Shown here: in pieces, positions 41,801 to 50,206 of the stretch
How positions within the stretch are numbered: the first letter of the stretch is position 1
How the letters are laid out: each line of letters opens with the position of its first letter
NCBI RefSeq assembly: GCF_009867135.1
Contig: NZ_CP047226.1
Span: 1,736,001-1,800,000, forward strand
Length of the DNA: 64,000 nucleotides
Direction: 5' to 3'
Origin: Moraxella osloensis
GTDB lineage: Bacteria; Pseudomonadota; Gammaproteobacteria; Pseudomonadales; Moraxellaceae
Translations under genes and position numbers: made by a program
The notes under the pieces: generated by a model
Seen by the model: only the letters and a program-made list of their open reading frames with translations
Told to the model about the DNA's origin: nothing
Databases searched by the model: none

Positions 41801-42742
41801 TGCATTACTATTTGAAGCTAAAATTTGTCCATAGTTCGCCATACAGCCCCAACCTAAAGCACCCCTCTTTCCATCTGGCAATAGCCCACAATTAGTTACT
41901 TTTGTAGCAGTAGTGCTTAGGGATGTATTCATTAATGCTTGCGCTTCTGTAGCAGTAACACTGGTATCAGGCTCACCGTCTGTTAATAAATAGATTCCAT
42001 TACCTGCACAAGTAGTTTGTTGAGCGCCTTGTTGATAAAGAGTACCATCCGTGATTTTGGTGCTTGCATCAGAATTGTCAAACCCTGAACCAGTTTCTGA
42101 TGTGTTAGTACCCAGCATATAAGCGCCTGCCTCTGCAAACGCACTCGGTGTCGGTGTATTAGCCGTAGCAGTTAGCCCTGCAACATAATTTGCCATTAGC
42201 TGGCGATTTTCCATTGTGAGCTTTAATATTGGATAGCGAATGATGCTAGTTTTACCATCACCATTATAAGAAAAAATACCAATGCCTAAGCCAATATCAT
42301 TATTAACCGTATTATTGGTAAGTAAGGTTAACAAAGCCACTTTAAGACTATTGATTCGATTATAAATCGTCTTATTCGTGGTGCTTGAAGTACAACTTTG
42401 CAGATTTGAAATAGTAGTAGTAAAAGTTTTAGTACTGTCATTTGCATCTGTATAAACAAATTCTGTATCACTAGTTTGTGTTGTATTACTCTTACATCCA
42501 CTCAATGATGAATCCATACTACCTGAGATATCAAACATCATCATGATATTTGGATTGCCAGGCGTGGGTAAGGCATAAATCTCTAGGTCACCAATTTGCT
42601 TTTTGACGACATCCGCCTGTGAAGTACTCACCGCCACCATCATCGACATAGCAATAACTACATATTTGATTGAAGTCGTTATTTTACCTTGATACGATTG
42701 ATTCATTGCTTTAGACCTCTTAACACCAAATTTAGGTTTCAT
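38900..42742 (-). CDS. pilY1: PilY1/ComC pilus tip adhesin
   Basis: Large pilus-tip and assembly protein, 1,280 residues from ATG 42742. A signal peptide ends near VSTSQA. The N-terminal half contains a VWA-like domain with MIDAS DISGSMDSS. The C-terminal half is the PilY1 beta-propeller, including VLDRNNDGYMDQLYFADLGG, a calcium-binding loop of the DxNxDGxxD type. I prefer ATG 42742 because GGTGAT stands just upstream; ATG 42706 would give a tighter signal peptide. Co-transcribed with pilX and pilE genes. Acts in pilus extension, adhesion and DNA uptake. Confidence 0.9.
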   Translation of the reverse strand: MKPKFGVKRSKAMNQSYQGKITTSIKYVVIAMSMMVAVSTSQADVVKKQIGDLEIYALPTPGNPNIMMMFDISGSMDSSLSGCKSNTTQTSDTEFVYTDANDSTKTFTTTISNLQSCTSSTTNKTIYNRINSLKVALLTLLTNNTVNNDIGLGIGIFSYNGDGKTSIIRYPILKLTMENRQLMANYVAGLTATANTPTPSAFAEAGAYMLGTNTSETGSGFDNSDASTKITDGTLYQQGAQQTTCAGNGIYLLTDGEPDTSVTATEAQALMNTSLSTTATKVTNCGLLPDGKRGALGWGCMANYGQILASNSNATGLPIKTATVGFGSDMAGLSTPTTINGKKIYNCTSSTDKDVQNLCRLGQEFGGGGYYYADSSQDVIDSLAAFMDVLSADIRPVPSGTIVVPDDPYRADSQLAVAYYPILQAEVGKSTAVWSGNLKKYNLNEGTLYGKSDAALFSDIAGKLNPSTEDLWSAVSITKDGAVANDLVTSGGFFSNLKTPDTAVDNIRTLYLEDNSAENKPVIRKFGVTSAGKLTLTNLSDTSGDAISTTNTFNDTAIYSRDKINYLLQFLGFTLTDAQKTQSLTDLVLTAPSSAVKHLGATIHSTPSMVSYSADLDATTGAVTDTRDDYALFGSSDGMVHMVNADNYTTTGNGGRELLAFMPKLMLDKQPEALINGTSTDVGKPYFGVDAPWLVSANYFYDVDNNRVTVTPCPADTVNDPSNTRDCRNTYVRAYGGLRMGGEGMYGLDLTDKNNPKMLFRIDSATTGFDRMGQIWAKPTKAKIATGIDSTTKKVNAYKDVLVFGGGYDTCYEDQGYQVGTTTSTLSNQKSQACNRTTATESLGNAVYMVDAKTGDLIWSATKTSNAVSGATNTTVSTLSNSIVGGITVLDRNNDGYMDQLYFADLGGQVFRADFTNAGFIKPVSSGTAAPETSFSNTRVVRLLQPAFSGVDIKYNHRFYERPAVSFYRGDSSFNNSRLFAVVNVISGDRSSPLSKLRSSDAYADRLYGIMDTDVTLADKILYADDFTTRTETGSTVKVQKINDLATSDLYAFDTTATSTLSLEDKKDMMYKAATSTMPATGVKTKKGWYYPLTRFDGFDRVKYTKGVGKSEVIDSFLYTTVYNPDMNYGVTESCSAKITGGSERQLYCLPYGICLKQTTNSAGAAIDEYATSKNGTAGFARAGQGIQELTLGPRSSTLSNQRLLIGTQTIRDRVYNRVDFGDDGGKLLAGDTDSNNIGLDRISQSLSGLSKTTGDGSAPENIYNDRYTLKPNTWFEVNK

Positions 42743-42776
42743 CGTTATCACCACATTATTTTTATCTTAACAAACC

Positions 42777-43661
42777 TTATCTACCTGATGGGGTTAAAGT
42801 ACATTTTGACGATAATGTCCCTGTACCTTTGCCAAACGGAATACAGTTGGTTGAGCTTGACATATTCTCGACATCCGCTTGCTCATAAAGCATCTTGCTT
42901 GGGGTGCTAGCTTTACGCATACACTCAATCAGAGAAGATTTTCCTGCACTCACATTCACATTGTCTTGGATAGCAGTTTGTTCAAAGCACTTATCAGAAC
43001 CCACTTTAGGCTCTGCATATGCAGGTAAGGCTGCAGTGGCACGAATGTCGAACTTGAACTTTTTACTGGTGCGGTTTTCTACTTCTTTTCCAATCACCAT
43101 TTGTGAAAATGGTTCAGCATCGGTTTCAGGTGGGGTGACCGCAATATTCATCTGGGTCATTGAGGTTTGTCTATCACTATTATAGCTATCAGCACTGGTA
43201 TAGTCACAGTAGCCACTGTTACGCCCACTCCAGTAACCGCCACCTTTTTTTAGGATGGTAGCGTTTTTGGCAAGGTATTTTTTTTCACGCGGATTATAGC
43301 AGTAGATAAATTCGTTGGTAGCATTGTCCGAATTGAGTAAAAAATGCCCGATAGCCCCTGACACGCTCGTGATATCTTTATATGCCTGTGAACTAGGATT
43401 GGCATTCACCATCGCCTCTAGCTTTTGATTGCCACTATCGGCTGATTGTAGCAATAGGGTGTTGATTTGGTCAGCGGTAGCAGTTCTGAGATCCGTGGTA
43501 CTTTGACGTACTGCTATCGCCCCTGCCAACAGGATAAGCACCAAAAACAACAATACTACAATGAGCGCCGCGCCACGTTGATGAGATGGCAAGTTATAGC
43601 TGTTGTTTGTTGGAATGATAGGCGCGGATTGCGTACTGATCAATAGGATTGGATTGCTCAT
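42777..43661 (-). CDS. pilX: minor pilin assembly protein PilX
   Basis: A 294-residue PilX protein. An atypically long N-terminus of about 27 residues precedes RGAALIVVLLFLVLILLAGA, the PilX-type hydrophobic helix, which lacks the usual FTLIE. The rest is the periplasmic domain with cysteines (FIYCYNPRE, SGYCDYTS, DKCFEQ, IECMRK). It lies four bases after pilW and before pilY1, in conserved order. PilX takes part in the priming complex of minor pilins. Confidence 0.85.
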   Translation of the reverse strand: MSNPILLISTQSAPIIPTNNSYNLPSHQRGAALIVVLLFLVLILLAGAIAVRQSTTDLRTATADQINTLLLQSADSGNQKLEAMVNANPSSQAYKDITSVSGAIGHFLLNSDNATNEFIYCYNPREKKYLAKNATILKKGGGYWSGRNSGYCDYTSADSYNSDRQTSMTQMNIAVTPPETDAEPFSQMVIGKEVENRTSKKFKFDIRATAALPAYAEPKVGSDKCFEQTAIQDNVNVSAGKSSLIECMRKASTPSKMLYEQADVENMSSSTNCIPFGKGTGTLSSKCTLTPSGR

Positions 43662-43664
43662 TGG

Positions 43665-44579
43665 CTAACTCCCCGCAGTTAATGTCGTACTGGTGTCAAT
43701 ATTGATAACTCGCGCGTTTCTCAATAAGGTCGTAGATTCATAGGTAGTACGTACCAGCTTAGGCTGTCCTGATTTTAATGGCTGAGTTGCACCTAATAAC
43801 TTAAAACTGGTCGCAACATCGCTACCGATGACAGGTGAACTGCCTCGGACAATTAGCCCAATTTTGACTGCAGTAATGGGCGGCTTGGTACCAGGCAATG
43901 CTAAATACTCACTGGCGGTCAGGTAACGCATCAACCCAGCATCACTAGGTGCGTCAGTTTGGATACCCAACAAGATTTTGAATTGGTCTACCCCTAAGAT
44001 TACCTCGCTGCCACCGCTTTGATAGTTCGCACTCAAACCAGTAATACCTGTATCTGTAACCCTACCCGCATCGCAAGCTAGCAACAGCCCTTGCCCTGTG
44101 GTACTTGAACTTCTAATAAAATATCGCTCAATTACAGTAGCTTTTGGATCAATATCAGCACTTTCACAATCAGGAATTTTTACACCCGTGGTATTTTTAA
44201 ATTGAATCGTTAACTGGTCGCTATTGATCCCTGTGATATTAGAATCGCCGCCAGTGCGGGTAAAATAAAAATTTTTGGAGGTGTCTGAGCTTGCCAAACC
44301 AATATTTTCAGGTGAAATGACGATGCCACCACCCGCCGTTGTATCGGTAATAGAAGTTACTGAATTTCCCAAGTTTGCCAATCGCAAATGGCTCTCTAGC
44401 TGCTGCAAACCAAAAACGCTTGCCTCTTGTAGCTCACTGCCACTTTTTTGGGTTGAGGCGGTTTTGGTATTCGTTAGGTATACTTGTATTACCGCAGCAG
44501 AAATCAGCAGCCCCAATACCAATGAAATCATGAGCTCTATTAAAGTAAAGCCAGAAGTGGAACGATAATTTGATATCAT
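43665..44579 (-). CDS. pilW: type IV pilus assembly protein PilW
   Basis: Prepilin-like protein of 304 residues starting MISNYRSTSG, followed by [20 protein letters not shown] with Glu5. The family signature ESHLRLANLG follows the helix. The ATG overlaps the pilV stop (TGATG); an upstream in-frame start at 44603 would overlap pilV further and is less likely. Part of the minor pilin complex that primes pilus assembly. Confidence 0.9.
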   Translation of the reverse strand: MISNYRSTSGFTLIELMISLVLGLLISAAVIQVYLTNTKTASTQKSGSELQEASVFGLQQLESHLRLANLGNSVTSITDTTAGGGIVISPENIGLASSDTSKNFYFTRTGGDSNITGINSDQLTIQFKNTTGVKIPDCESADIDPKATVIERYFIRSSSTTGQGLLLACDAGRVTDTGITGLSANYQSGGSEVILGVDQFKILLGIQTDAPSDAGLMRYLTASEYLALPGTKPPITAVKIGLIVRGSSPVIGSDVATSFKLLGATQPLKSGQPKLVRTTYESTTLLRNARVINIDTSTTLTAGS

Positions 44580-45190
44580 CAGTATGCCTCCATAATGAAG
44601 CATTGTGCACCAAAATTATAGACCGCATCTTCATTAGCGCAGGGTTTGTCTTTAGTCGTATCGGATGCAACGGCGGTATCCAAAAAAATCGGGTCGGTAT
44701 CGCCCCAAGCAGCAATCAGGCATTGGCGGTCTTGTCCAACCGTACTAATCGTTGTGGCAACACCACTAGCGCTAGTGGTTGTCGTGCGTTTGGTCGGGCA
44801 AGTTGCCATACCCACGTTCAAGCCATTGTCTGTGGCATATTGCTTGACGGTTAAGGCGTCTTTTACTGCCAATTGCTTAATGGTACAGGACACAGGCGTA
44901 CCCCCTGTCATACAACTATCTTTGGTGATAGCCACATTGCTAGTATCTGTGTTGGTGAGTGTGGTGGCGGTGCCGTTAATCGCTGTTTTGAATGCGGGTA
45001 TGCCATCTATATTCGCTCGCATCATCTCGGCTGCACCACGCAGTACCGTTAATGCTCGGGTACGCATCAAACTCTCATCGGTGGCTTTGACTGCGGTCAT
45101 TTGCATGGCAGTGAATCCAAGCACCGCGATTGCTAACAACATCAATGCCACCAGCACTTCTATTAAGCCAATGCCTTTTTGTGAGTTCAT
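44579..45190 (-). CDS. pilV: type IV pilus modification protein PilV
   Basis: Minor prepilin of 203 residues. Leader MNSQKG precedes IGLIEVLVALMLLAIAVLGF, with the PilV-type IGLIEVL instead of FTLIE and Glu5 kept. LRGAAEMMRANIDG after the helix is typical. The start ATG overlaps the stop of the broken fimU (ATGA), so its translation was coupled to fimU; the insertion upstream may reduce its expression. Cysteines in the C-terminal half probably form disulfides. Confidence 0.9.
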   Translation of the reverse strand: MNSQKGIGLIEVLVALMLLAIAVLGFTAMQMTAVKATDESLMRTRALTVLRGAAEMMRANIDGIPAFKTAINGTATTLTNTDTSNVAITKDSCMTGGTPVSCTIKQLAVKDALTVKQYATDNGLNVGMATCPTKRTTTTSASGVATTISTVGQDRQCLIAAWGDTDPIFLDTAVASDTTKDKPCANEDAVYNFGAQCFIMEAY

Positions 45191-45376
45191 GAACACGTCC
45201 CATTTTTGCTAGTGACAATATTACTGCTTGCATCAACCGTAATGGTATATTTATCCTCCGTTGCCGTAAAACCACCGACTTTAGGCGGTGGATATAAGGC
45301 AAATAACACGACGCATAATGACGTATAGCCAACCTAGCACCTTGAAACCTTAAACATAACTTGCCACACTAAACTT

Positions 45377-46483
45377 ATGAAAACACTCAAGCTACGCATA
45401 CGAGACAAACATACTGATAAACTCAACCGCCTAAGCGGTGCGGTCAATTTCGTATGGAATTATGTCAATGACTTGAGTTACAAACACCTAAAAAAGACTG
45501 GTAAATTCTTTAGTGCTTACGACCTAAGCGACTACACCAAAGGTAGCGGTGAACTACTTGGCTTACACAGTCAGACCATCCAAGCCATCAATGAAACCCA
45601 CGCCAAAGCTCGAAAGCAATTCAAAAAAGCCAAACTAAACTGGCGAACCAACAACCCAACATCAAAACGTAAATCATTAGGCTGGCTACCCTTTAAACAA
45701 TCTGCCATTAAGCATATTGCCACGCACCAAACAGGCAAAAAGGGCTTAAAATCCACCTTACAACTTAGCCTAGCCAAAGGGCAAAAGCTAGTCATTGACC
45801 TATGGGACAGCTACAACCTTAGCCTATATCAAATCAACACGCTGGAAATTGTCCAAGACAGCCGTAACCGTTGGTATGCGTGTATCACCGTCAAAGACTA
45901 CCCCAAGACACAATGCGGTACAGGCAGTGTAGGCATTGACTTAGGGCTTAAAGACAGTGCCACTACCTCAAGCGGTGACAAACTCACCATCAAGCAAACG
46001 CTCAAATATGCCAAACAATTAGCTATAGCCCAACGCTCAAACAACAAAAAACGTGTCAAAGCGATTCATGCCAAAATCAAACATACACGCCAAGACCTAA
46101 TCCACAAATTTACCACCCAATTAGTCAAAGACAATGCGCTAATCGTGGTGGGTGATATTCAGAGTAATCAATTTAATAGTAAAAAAGGCAAACTCGCCAA
46201 ATCGGTATATGATGCAGGCTGGTTTGAACTGAAACGACAACTGACCTACAAATGCGAGAACGCAGGTTGCCGTTTTGAAATCGTGAATGAGAGATACACG
46301 ACCCAGCGATGTTCGTGTTGCGGTGAAATCACCGCCAATAGTCCGAAAGGTAGAAAATCGCTTGGAATAAGAGAATGGATATGTGCTTCGTGTGGCACAT
46401 GGCATGATAGAGATATCAATGCCAGTAAGAACATTCTTGCGGTCGGGCTTGACCGTCTTGTAGAAGGAATCCCCTTGCTTTAG
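45377..46483 (+). CDS. tnpB: TnpB RNA-guided nuclease, IS1341-like
   Basis: A 368-residue TnpB protein of the Cas12-ancestor type. RuvC-I Asp188 lies in VGIDLGLKDSA and RuvC-III Asp346 in WHDRDINASKN. The zinc finger is CSCCG...CASCG. At the RuvC-II position, where Glu is usual, the sequence is IVVGDIQSN, with Gly-Asp260. A glutamate (Glu305) occurs in NERYTTQRC, where most TnpB have proline or another residue. This suggests a rearranged active site. It starts with the ATG at 45377 and its 3' end overlaps the probable omega-RNA. Antisense to the interrupted pilus operon. Confidence 0.92.
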   Translation: MKTLKLRIRDKHTDKLNRLSGAVNFVWNYVNDLSYKHLKKTGKFFSAYDLSDYTKGSGELLGLHSQTIQAINETHAKARKQFKKAKLNWRTNNPTSKRKSLGWLPFKQSAIKHIATHQTGKKGLKSTLQLSLAKGQKLVIDLWDSYNLSLYQINTLEIVQDSRNRWYACITVKDYPKTQCGTGSVGIDLGLKDSATTSSGDKLTIKQTLKYAKQLAIAQRSNNKKRVKAIHAKIKHTRQDLIHKFTTQLVKDNALIVVGDIQSNQFNSKKGKLAKSVYDAGWFELKRQLTYKCENAGCRFEIVNERYTTQRCSCCGEITANSPKGRKSLGIREWICASCGTWHDRDINASKNILAVGLDRLVEGIPLL

Positions 46484-46500
46484 CAAGGGGAGGAAGTCAA
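46440..46500 (+). ncRNA. probable 3' part of omega-RNA of the TnpB element
   Basis: In this class the guide RNA comes from the right end, overlapping the tnpB 3' end, with the guide read from the flank. Two hairpins are present: CGGTC/GACCG (46440-46455) and CCCCTTGC/GCAAGGGG (46471-46490). The first is kept in the copy at 59086-59101 with a compensatory pair change. The guide would start at 46501 and match the empty fimU site next to TTTAT. The 5' limit is unknown. Confidence 0.6.
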
Positions 46501-46981
46501 CAGACCCAGCGCCATAACACACTGAAAAATTGGTCGAGCTATCTGTGTCTGTGTCATCAGGTCTAGTTCCCGTGTCACCTGGATAAGCGTTTTTGTAAGG
46601 GGTGAAAGAAACAGCTGTCAAATTTGAAGCATCGGTTATTATGCTAATATTTTTATCCAATGTATAAGTTGCCAGTGGAACGGTTTTGGTCGTATCATCA
46701 CCGACATAAAATAGCTTTAAGTTCTTATTAGTTGATGTATCGGTCAACACCACTTTGATATTTTTTTGCGTAATTAAGGCTTGCGACTTCGCATCTTTTA
46801 GCGCAGCTTCAATGATGTTTGCGGCATCATTTGTTTTCGCTTGTTGTATCTGTTTTTGCATACTAGGCGCTGCCATCGCGGCAATGATAGCTATAATCGC
46901 AATGGTGATGACAAGCTCAATCAGCGTAAAACCTTGGTCACGATCTTGGTTACGATGATACTGTCTGTTCAAAACTTTCAT

Positions 46982-47307
46982 CACGATACCCATTCATACC
47001 CCTCGATAAACGACCTATCATACCATGTTTACTAGCACAAACCATTTTAACATTAAAGCAAAAAACATACCTAATATCGCAGTATTTTTGTTAATTGTCA
47101 TACCTAACGCTTACTATCGATAGTTTACCTCAGCCACTTATCATTGCTAAGCGAATTAGGACGAAAGGGCGCTCACGTATTATCAAATCATTTTTAGCTT
47201 AGCATTTTAAAGCATCCTTCCAACAACCCACTAGTAGCCCGCCTTTATCTGCTAACTATAACTGTATTGCAGTGCAGCTTGGGTCGCAAAACAGCCACAA
47301 GCAGGAC
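46982..47307. other. intergenic region upstream of the minor pilin operon
   Basis: Non-coding, 326 bases between comF and fimU, both read leftwards. It must hold the promoter of the pilus operon, but I see no strong -35/-10 pair. A 12-base palindrome ACTATCGATAGT (47113-47124) is a possible operator. Confidence 0.4.
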
Positions 47308-48051
47308 CTAATGCAAAACTTTACCATGCAAGACTGAATACGCATGAATATGGACAGATGGGTGATAATTTGTGAGTAGGTTAGCCAATTCAGACAGGGT
47401 AGCGCCTGTGGTGACCACATCATCAAATAAAATCAAATTTTTGCTAGGGGGCATATCTGTTAGGGAAAACGCATCTTTGATATTATCTAAACGCTCTTCT
47501 GGGCTTAGACCCTGCTGGTGAGGTCGGTCGATTCGCTGCACACCCGTAAAAACAGGGATTTGCCAGTGAAAGCTTAGATAAGCGGTTAAAATGGCAAGCG
47601 GATCAAAGCCGCGTTGCCGAATGCGCTGTAAACTTGTTGGCACTTTAACGATTAACGAATTTTTGGCATGGCATCCTTGAGGCGGCTTAAGCTGGCGGAT
47701 GGCGTGTACCAAAACGGGCAGATGATGTAACTGCTGCCCATTTTTGTACCCAAGCATGATTTGATTGAGGGGATATTGATAGTAGCCGCTGGCTACGCCA
47801 CGCAGTGACGTTTGCTTGAGTTGCAAATTAAAGCATGACGCTGACCATGCAAACCGGTTATGGCATGGCTGACAAAGAAATTGCTGTCGATTGAACCAAT
47901 GGTCATGGTGACGCGGGGCTAAATTATCAAAGCGTGCTGCAGCGCAATCATTGATGCCACATAATTGGCAACGGTGATGAACTTTCGCTTGATACACTAA
48001 CGCCATGGCAAAGGGCAATCGCCACCAAGGCAAGGGGGCTATGATTGCCAT
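47308..48051 (-). CDS. comF: ComF family phosphoribosyltransferase-like protein
   Basis: A 247-residue ComF/GntX protein. A zinc-binding segment (CQLCGIND...LCQPCHNRF) precedes a PRTase domain with LILFDDVVTTGATLSEL, the PRPP-binding loop, and RQRGFDPL. ComF proteins are required for DNA uptake steps in natural transformation, probably handling incoming single-stranded DNA in the cytoplasm. Its position beside a type IV pilus operon fits competence, though comF genes sit in many contexts. It starts nine bases from the end of pldA. Confidence 0.88.
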   Translation of the reverse strand: MAIIAPLPWWRLPFAMALVYQAKVHHRCQLCGINDCAAARFDNLAPRHHDHWFNRQQFLCQPCHNRFAWSASCFNLQLKQTSLRGVASGYYQYPLNQIMLGYKNGQQLHHLPVLVHAIRQLKPPQGCHAKNSLIVKVPTSLQRIRQRGFDPLAILTAYLSFHWQIPVFTGVQRIDRPHQQGLSPEERLDNIKDAFSLTDMPPSKNLILFDDVVTTGATLSELANLLTNYHPSVHIHAYSVLHGKVLH

Positions 48052-48059
48052 AGCCGCAG

Positions 48060-49373
48060 TTAAAGCCCTTTAAAATCATTGAACATGATACCAATACCGA
48101 TATTGGTGCTCTTGTGATTATAGTCTTGGATGTTTTCACCATAACCATGAAATAGTTGTAAAATCGCTTTCATACCGCCTGTCAATGGATAGGCGTAGTC
48201 TAATTGTATAGCGCCTTTATTGCTACTCGGGTTATAACGTATCACACCGCCAACTGTGCTTTGGTCATTGAGCGGATACAACCAACGCACATCGCCATAG
48301 CCCATGTAGTCTCCGATGTCTGGGTTATCCGAGTCTTTACTGTTCTCATTTGCGATTAGCCACAGTCTTGGAATCACGGTGAGTTTGCCCCACTCTGTTC
48401 CTGCCATCGCATAGATACGATTCCAAGAACGTGATAACGGGTCTGACTGTCCATTTGATTCATGCACTAGACCCGCGCCCAACAATCTTAATGACCCATT
48501 CCCAGGCAGATTACCCTTAATAGGCTGTGTCAAAAATATCTCTGGTTGGTAATCTGAGCTGCGAAAAGGTCTTGAATACTTACCATTGTACACTTGCCAA
48601 TAAGACTGCTGGGTATAGCCAAGCCACACATCGGCATTGGTATCAAACACATCTTGGGCAAGCTTAGTCTTCATTGAAATTTGCAGCTTGCTATCAAGAT
48701 GTTGTAGTTCATCCTTAGTCAATGAAGGAGAAACGTGGGTGGGTGAATTGATGTCATAGTTTGGCGTCGCGTTGTACCAAAGCGGCATGACATACATGGG
48801 CAAATGCGGACGTATCGTCAGTATTCCTTTGGGATCATTTTTATCCAAGTCATATAACACACTCAGTGGCGTATATTTTTCCACATCCGCTGCAGTCACC
48901 CCCACTTGTTTTAAGATGGTTTTGTCAAGCTTGTTGGGTACCAAATGATCCAGTTTTTTTTGCTCGTTTTTAGTGGGGGTCGTGACAGTTGTCGTTTGAT
49001 CCACGGCTAACACGGGCACTGCTTTACCTTCTTTGATACTCACTTTCAAGGTTTTGGCAATATCAAGGGGCGCCTTGGCTTCGGGTTCGATTTTACCAAC
49101 GCTTATCTTGTCAAAACAAGCTAGACGCGCGACATTGTCAGTGATTTTTGAACAGGTTAGCAGCATTTGCTCGTCGACAGGAATAACGGTTGTTTTTATT
49201 AAAGTTTTTGTTGAATCTTGTGTTGAGGGTTTTGTTGAAGCTTTTGTTGAAGCTTTTGTTGAAGCTTTTGTTGAAGCTTTTGTTGAAGTTTTTGCGTGCG
49301 TAGTTGCTGTAACTGTTAGTGTGGCTAGTATAGCAAGCGATAAAGCGGTACGGTAAAGCGTAAGTTGTGACAT
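48060..49373 (-). CDS. pldA: outer membrane phospholipase A
   Basis: OMPLA-type phospholipase (437 residues). It is an outer membrane beta-barrel that hydrolyses phospholipids misplaced in the outer leaflet. A signal peptide ends near THA. A repeat (KTSTKASTKAST and so on, about residues 28-55) and a linker with LLTCSKITDNVARLACFDKI precede the barrel. The catalytic pair lies in HESNGQSDP (His304, Ser306), with SRSWNRIY supplying the conserved Asn. The last strands end IGIGIMFNDF. The N-terminal extension with two cysteines is usual in Acinetobacter-type PldA, the Lys/Ala/Ser/Thr repeat is not. Confidence 0.9.
   Translation of the reverse strand: MSQLTLYRTALSLAILATLTVTATTHAKTSTKASTKASTKASTKASTKPSTQDSTKTLIKTTVIPVDEQMLLTCSKITDNVARLACFDKISVGKIEPEAKAPLDIAKTLKVSIKEGKAVPVLAVDQTTTVTTPTKNEQKKLDHLVPNKLDKTILKQVGVTAADVEKYTPLSVLYDLDKNDPKGILTIRPHLPMYVMPLWYNATPNYDINSPTHVSPSLTKDELQHLDSKLQISMKTKLAQDVFDTNADVWLGYTQQSYWQVYNGKYSRPFRSSDYQPEIFLTQPIKGNLPGNGSLRLLGAGLVHESNGQSDPLSRSWNRIYAMAGTEWGKLTVIPRLWLIANENSKDSDNPDIGDYMGYGDVRWLYPLNDQSTVGGVIRYNPSSNKGAIQLDYAYPLTGGMKAILQLFHGYGENIQDYNHKSTNIGIGIMFNDFKGL
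49225..49292 (-). repeat. 12-base tandem repeat in pldA
   Basis: About five copies of a 12-base unit (sense ACAAAAGCTTCA, encoding TKAS) with slight decay at the edges. The unit length is a multiple of three, so copy changes alter the length of the N-terminal linker without a frameshift. Confidence 0.85.
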
Positions 49374-49528
49374 AGGTTGACCTTCTTACAAAAATATCGT
49401 TCATGGTAGCAAAAATTGATGAAAAATAGTTAACAAATGCATAATAATTTTTAACAGTAAGGTAAAGTTTTCATCAACTATTGGCTCATCAATTATTGGT
49501 ATTTCTATTGGTGCCTGTATTGGCAATT

Positions 49529-50116
49529 CTATTGGTACTGTTGGCCTTTATACTCAAGCCAACCGTCTTGATGACGGCTAGCGGGATCGCGGTGTGTCCA
49601 ATGTACAACGCCACCTTTGTCGTTATAAATATATTCACCATAAAAACGAATGGGGTTTTTGATTTCGATACCCTCGATGCGCGGTGCCAAATCAATATTA
49701 TGGGCAATTAACACCGTGATGTTTGGATAGTTATCAATTTTGACCAAAAATTTTTGATGGCGGCTACCCTCATTATCGTCTTTTAGCACTTTAATCACCG
49801 TACCACACCCTAATACCTGTCGTTTAATGCTGGGATTTTTGGCTTGATAGAGTTGATTAATTACGGCGTTGTTGCATTGAAGATTTGTTGCCTGACGTTT
49901 TTTGTCAGTATAACTATTTTTAGCCGTCTGTTGATTGGAATTTGAGCCTGCTAACGGTGAATTGGGGCTTGCTAGCTGGCTATTTCCGCTTTGAATTTGG
50001 CTTTTATTTTGGCTTGGCTGTTGGTCGGCATTGCCTTCATAGGAACAGCCAGTGACAAAAATTAGCACCCCTAAAGTTAACGGGATGGCTATAGACTTTG
50101 CTAAGTGATAGTTCAA
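49529..50116 (-). CDS. DUF3465 lipoprotein
   Basis: A 195-residue lipoprotein; the signal peptide ends with lipobox VTGC (about Cys24). After a low-complexity N/Q/S linker (residues 30-75) comes a DUF3465 domain with VLGCGTVIKVLKDDNEGSRH, VLIAHNIDLAPRIEG, FYGEY and VVHWTHRDP, all hallmarks of the family. These proteins resemble small nuclease- or OB-like domains, but no activity is established. It lies between pldA and dsbD on the same strand. Confidence 0.85.
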   Translation of the reverse strand: MNYHLAKSIAIPLTLGVLIFVTGCSYEGNADQQPSQNKSQIQSGNSQLASPNSPLAGSNSNQQTAKNSYTDKKRQATNLQCNNAVINQLYQAKNPSIKRQVLGCGTVIKVLKDDNEGSRHQKFLVKIDNYPNITVLIAHNIDLAPRIEGIEIKNPIRFYGEYIYNDKGGVVHWTHRDPASRHQDGWLEYKGQQYQ

Positions 50117-50206
50117 TTTTTTTTAACCTTAATGATTGGATGAGTCGGTGAATCATTTGACTAAGTTTTATTTGACGGAGTTTTCTTTAATTAAGTTTAA
50201 TTGGAC

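Larger units (their letters stand above)
45255..46500 (+). mobile_element. IS200/IS605-type element with tnpB only
   Basis: A 1,246-base element in fimU. The left flank ends TTTAT, the probable target and TnpB recognition motif, and the right end is GTCAA. Left-end hairpin CCACCG/CGGTGG lies at 45272-45291; right-end hairpin CCCCTTGC/GCAAGGGG at 46471-46490. There is no target duplication, as expected for this class. It has no Y1 transposase (tnpA), so it needs help in trans to move. A shorter relative lies at 58805-59146 with the same TTTAT flank, left-end and right-end sequences. Boundaries come from comparing the two copies and from restoration of fimU. Confidence 0.9.
45187..46981 (-). 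pseudogene. fimU: fimU minor pilin gene split by an insertion
   Basis: FimU/GspH-type prepilin (leader MKVLNRQYHRNQDRDQG, then FTLIELVITIAIIAIIAAMA). The 5' part runs from 46981 to 46501 and the last 22 codons from 45254 to 45187, ending KNGTCS. The TnpB element 45255-46500 lies between. Removing it joins the two parts in frame as CYGAGSDKYTITV, giving 182 residues, a normal FimU length. As it stands, the 5' part reads into the element and would make a chimera ending at 46139, without the native C-terminal cysteine. The last base of the gene overlaps the pilV start. Confidence 0.9.

Noticed and set aside
46139..46500. Extension of the FimU frame into the element as a real longer protein
   Set aside because: The extension is the antisense of the tnpB end; the native C-terminus is found at 45254-45187.
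49225..49292. CRISPR-like repeat
   Set aside because: Units are 12 bases, contiguous, without spacers and in frame inside pldA.
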